From: an uncultured Bacteroides sp.
Lineage (GTDB): Bacteria > Bacteroidota > Bacteroidia > Bacteroidales > Bacteroidaceae
Reading direction: 5' to 3'
Length of the DNA: 7,160 nt
Assembly (NCBI GenBank): GCA_900553815.1
Contig: USEY01000083.1
Span: 1 to 7,160 of the forward strand
Part shown: in pieces, positions 5,429 to 7,160 of the stretch
How positions within the stretch are numbered: the stretch's first letter is position 1
How the letters are laid out: every line of letters starts with the position of its first letter
The notes under the pieces: model-generated
Database searches by the model: none
Seen by the model: the letters and a program-made list of their open reading frames with translations, nothing else
What the model was told of the DNA's origin: nothing
Position numbers and translations under genes: made by a program

Positions 5429-5458
5429 TTTCTCTTTTCAAAGAAAGTCGTACTTTTG
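5429..5458 (+). promoter_or_regulatory. pckA promoter
   Basis: TACTTTTG (5451-5458) matches the Bacteroides -7 consensus TAnnTTTG. A partial -33 box, TTTC (5429-5432), lies 18 nt upstream. Transcription would start near 5462-5466, giving a leader of about 125 nt. The imperfect -33 fits a promoter that needs an activator, possibly at the dyad 5403-5424. Confidence 0.7.
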
Positions 5459-5463
5459 TAGGC

Positions 5464-5511
5464 GGAAAAACAAGGGTCTGTTTGGGAGAGCCCCTATTAC
5501 CCTGCTTTTCC
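5464..5511 (+). promoter_or_regulatory. Structured 5' leader of pckA
   Basis: GGAAAA (5464-5469) pairs with TTTTCC (5506-5511), and GGGT (5474-5477) pairs with ACCC (5499-5502). Together they form a long stem with an internal loop right at the predicted 5' end of the transcript. No known riboswitch class is recognised. It may be a 5' stabilising hairpin for a highly expressed mRNA. The rest of the leader to 5589 is A-rich and weakly structured. Confidence 0.45.
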
Positions 5512-5589
5512 AAGTCAGTTTTCAAAAGAAGTGACCAAGGTAAAAAAGAGAGTTTAAACCAACATACTAAATTAAATTTTTAAACGAAA

Positions 5590-7160
5590 ATGGCAAATTT
5601 AGATTTAAGCAAGTACGGTATTCAAGACGTAAAGGAGATTCTCCACAACCCGTCTTATGAAGTATTGTTCGAAGAAGAGACCAAATCAAGCCTCGAAGGC
5701 TATGAGAAGGGCCAGGTAACAGAACTGGGTGCTGTGAACGTAATGACTGGTATTTATACCGGACGTTCTCCTAAAGATAAATTCTTCGTTAAGAATGAAG
5801 CCAGCGAAAACACTGTATGGTGGACTTCTGACGAATACAAGAACGACAACAAGCCTTGCTCTGAAGAAGCTTGGGCTGACCTGAAGGCTAAAGCTGTAAA
5901 AGAATTGAGCGGCAAACGTCTGTTCGTTATGGATACATTCTGTGGTGCTAACCCTGCAACTCGTCTGAAAGTACGTTTCATCATGGAAGTTGCTTGGCAG
6001 GCTCACTTCGTAAAGAACATGTTCATCCGTCCGACAGAAGAAGAACTGGCTAACTATGGCGAACCTGATTTCGTATCATTCAATGCTGCCAAGGCTAAGG
6101 TTGACAACTACAAGGAACTGGGTCTGAACTCTGAAACAGCTACTGTATTCAACCTGAAGACCAACGAACAGGTTATCCTGAACACTTGGTACGGTGGTGA
6201 AATGAAGAAGGGTATCTTCTCTATCATGAACTACCTGAACCCGCTGCGTGGTATCGCTTCTATGCACTGCTCTGCCAACACTAACATGGAAGGCACTGAC
6301 ACTGCTATCTTCTTCGGTCTGTCTGGTACTGGTAAGACTACTTTGTCTACCGACCCGAAACGTAAACTGATTGGTGACGACGAGCACGGATGGGATGACG
6401 AAGGCGTATTCAACTACGAAGGTGGTTGCTATGCTAAGGTTATCAACCTGGATAAGGAAAGCGAACCCGATATCTACGCTGCTATCAAGCGCGACGCTCT
6501 GCTGGAGAACGTAACTGTTGATGCTAACGGTAAGATTGACTTCGCTGATAAGAGCGTAACTGAGAACACTCGTGTTTCTTATCCTATCTACCACATTGAA
6601 AACATCGTTAAGCCGGTTTCTAAAGGTCCTCACGCTCACCAGGTAATCTTCCTGTCAGCTGATGCCTTCGGTGTATTGCCTCCTGTATCTATCCTGAATC
6701 CTGAGCAGGCTCAATATTACTTCCTGTCTGGTTTCACCGCAAAATTGGCCGGAACAGAACGTGGTATCACTGAACCGACTCCGACATTCTCTGCTTGCTT
6801 CGGTGCAGCCTTCCTGAGCTTGCACCCGACTAAATATGCAGAAGAGCTGGTTAAGAAGATGGAAAAAGTAGGTGCTAAGGCTTACTTGGTTAACACTGGT
6901 TGGAACGGTACTGGCAAGCGTATCTCTATCCGCGATACTCGTGGTATCATCGACGCTATCCTGGACGGTTCTATCGACAAGGCTCCTACAAAGGTTATTC
7001 CTTTCTTCGATTTCGTTGTTCCTACCGAATTGCCGGGCGTAGATCCGAAGATCCTCGATCCTCGCGACACTTACGAATGCGCATGTCAGTGGGAAGAGAA
7101 AGCTAAAGACCTGGCTGGCCGCTTCATCAAGAACTTCGCTAAGTTCACTGGCAACGAAGC
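5590..7160 (+). CDS. pckA: Phosphoenolpyruvate carboxykinase (ATP), 3' end cut by window
   Basis: 523 complete codons are present with no stop, and the frame is open to the window edge. The family is about 535-540 aa, so only about a dozen residues are missing. The enzyme interconverts oxaloacetate + ATP and phosphoenolpyruvate + ADP + CO2. In Bacteroides it is known to work in the CO2-fixing direction of succinate/propionate fermentation as well as in gluconeogenesis. Visible active-site features are [10 protein letters not shown] (Arg59), [10 protein letters not shown] (Lys206/Lys207), His226 in SMHCSAN, the P-loop [11 protein letters not shown] (243-253, Lys249), the metal-binding LIGDDEHGW (Asp263/Asp264), and Arg328 in ENTRVSYP. 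All expected catalytic residues are intact. The start ATG follows the A-rich stretch TTTTTAAACGAAA. Codons favour GCT, GGT, CGT, CTG and GAA, unlike the C-ending codons of the genes at 235-4267, which suggests very high expression. Confidence 0.97.
   Translation, partial: MANLDLSKYGIQDVKEILHNPSYEVLFEEETKSSLEGYEKGQVTELGAVNVMTGIYTGRSPKDKFFVKNEASENTVWWTSDEYKNDNKPCSEEAWADLKAKAVKELSGKRLFVMDTFCGANPATRLKVRFIMEVAWQAHFVKNMFIRPTEEELANYGEPDFVSFNAAKAKVDNYKELGLNSETATVFNLKTNEQVILNTWYGGEMKKGIFSIMNYLNPLRGIASMHCSANTNMEGTDTAIFFGLSGTGKTTLSTDPKRKLIGDDEHGWDDEGVFNYEGGCYAKVINLDKESEPDIYAAIKRDALLENVTVDANGKIDFADKSVTENTRVSYPIYHIENIVKPVSKGPHAHQVIFLSADAFGVLPPVSILNPEQAQYYFLSGFTAKLAGTERGITEPTPTFSACFGAAFLSLHPTKYAEELVKKMEKVGAKAYLVNTGWNGTGKRISIRDTRGIIDAILDGSIDKAPTKVIPFFDFVVPTELPGVDPKILDPRDTYECACQWEEKAKDLAGRFIKNFAKFTGNE

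Larger units (their letters stand above)
5096..5589. other. 494-bp divergent upp-pckA intergenic region
   Basis: No gene is supported here on either strand. The left part (5096-5165) holds the upp leader and promoter. The right part (5318-5589) holds short palindromes, the pckA promoter and its long leader. Between about 5165 and 5317 I see only AT-rich sequence with no clear structure. Confidence 0.8.

Noticed and set aside
5686..6639. Minus-strand open frames inside pckA
   Set aside because: They are shadows of the pckA reading frame, which carries all the expected catalytic motifs.
1..7160. CRISPR arrays, tRNA or rRNA genes, insertion sequences with transposase
   Set aside because: None seen: no regularly spaced identical repeats, no rRNA sequence or tRNA-like fold noticed by eye, and no transposase-like reading frame.

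Overview
The window looks like chromosomal DNA of a Bacteroides-type organism (Bacteroidales). The evidence is a SusD/RagB-family lipoprotein, two DUF4252-type secreted proteins around an ECF sigma factor, weak Shine-Dalgarno sequences, and promoter-like TAnnTTTG (-7) boxes in front of upp and pckA. I cannot assign a species from the sequence alone.

Layout. Positions 1-234 hold no gene. They carry a structured, imperfectly palindromic repeat (copy A) and a perfect 11-bp hairpin just before the susD-like gene (235-1902). The SusC partner would be expected upstream, outside the window. A strong intrinsic terminator (1959-1999) closes that unit. A candidate ECF-type promoter (TGTAAC ... GTCTA, 1999-2027) directly abuts it and leads into a tightly overlapping operon: DUF4252-type exported protein (2096-2593), ECF sigma-70 factor (2586-3116) and a single-pass membrane protein that is probably the anti-sigma factor (3094-3618). 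Three bases after that operon a second, inverted copy of the repeat begins (copy B, 3621-3795). A second, smaller DUF4252-type gene follows (3818-4267).

The 168 bp between that gene and the convergent upp gene (4436-5095, minus strand, uracil phosphoribosyltransferase) are largely filled by a 71-nt palindrome and a nested AT-rich palindrome. A 494-bp gene-free divergent region (5096-5589) holds the upp promoter, several short palindromes that could be operators, the pckA promoter and a structured leader of about 125 nt. pckA (ATP-type phosphoenolpyruvate carboxykinase) starts at 5590 and runs off the right edge with no stop codon; only about the last dozen residues appear to be missing.

How it fits together. 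upp (pyrimidine salvage) and pckA (central carbon metabolism) are housekeeping genes. The susD-like gene is the outer-membrane, nutrient-binding half of a SusCD uptake pair. The middle section looks like a self-contained envelope-signalling module: an ECF sigma factor that probably drives its own promoter, a membrane anti-sigma candidate, and two related exported DUF4252 proteins of unknown function. The terminator between susD and the module argues against one shared transcript. The most unusual features are the inverted pair of about 180-bp structured repeats bracketing susD plus the sigma operon, which show a paired base substitution in one stem, and the DUF4252/sigma/anti-sigma/DUF4252 arrangement.
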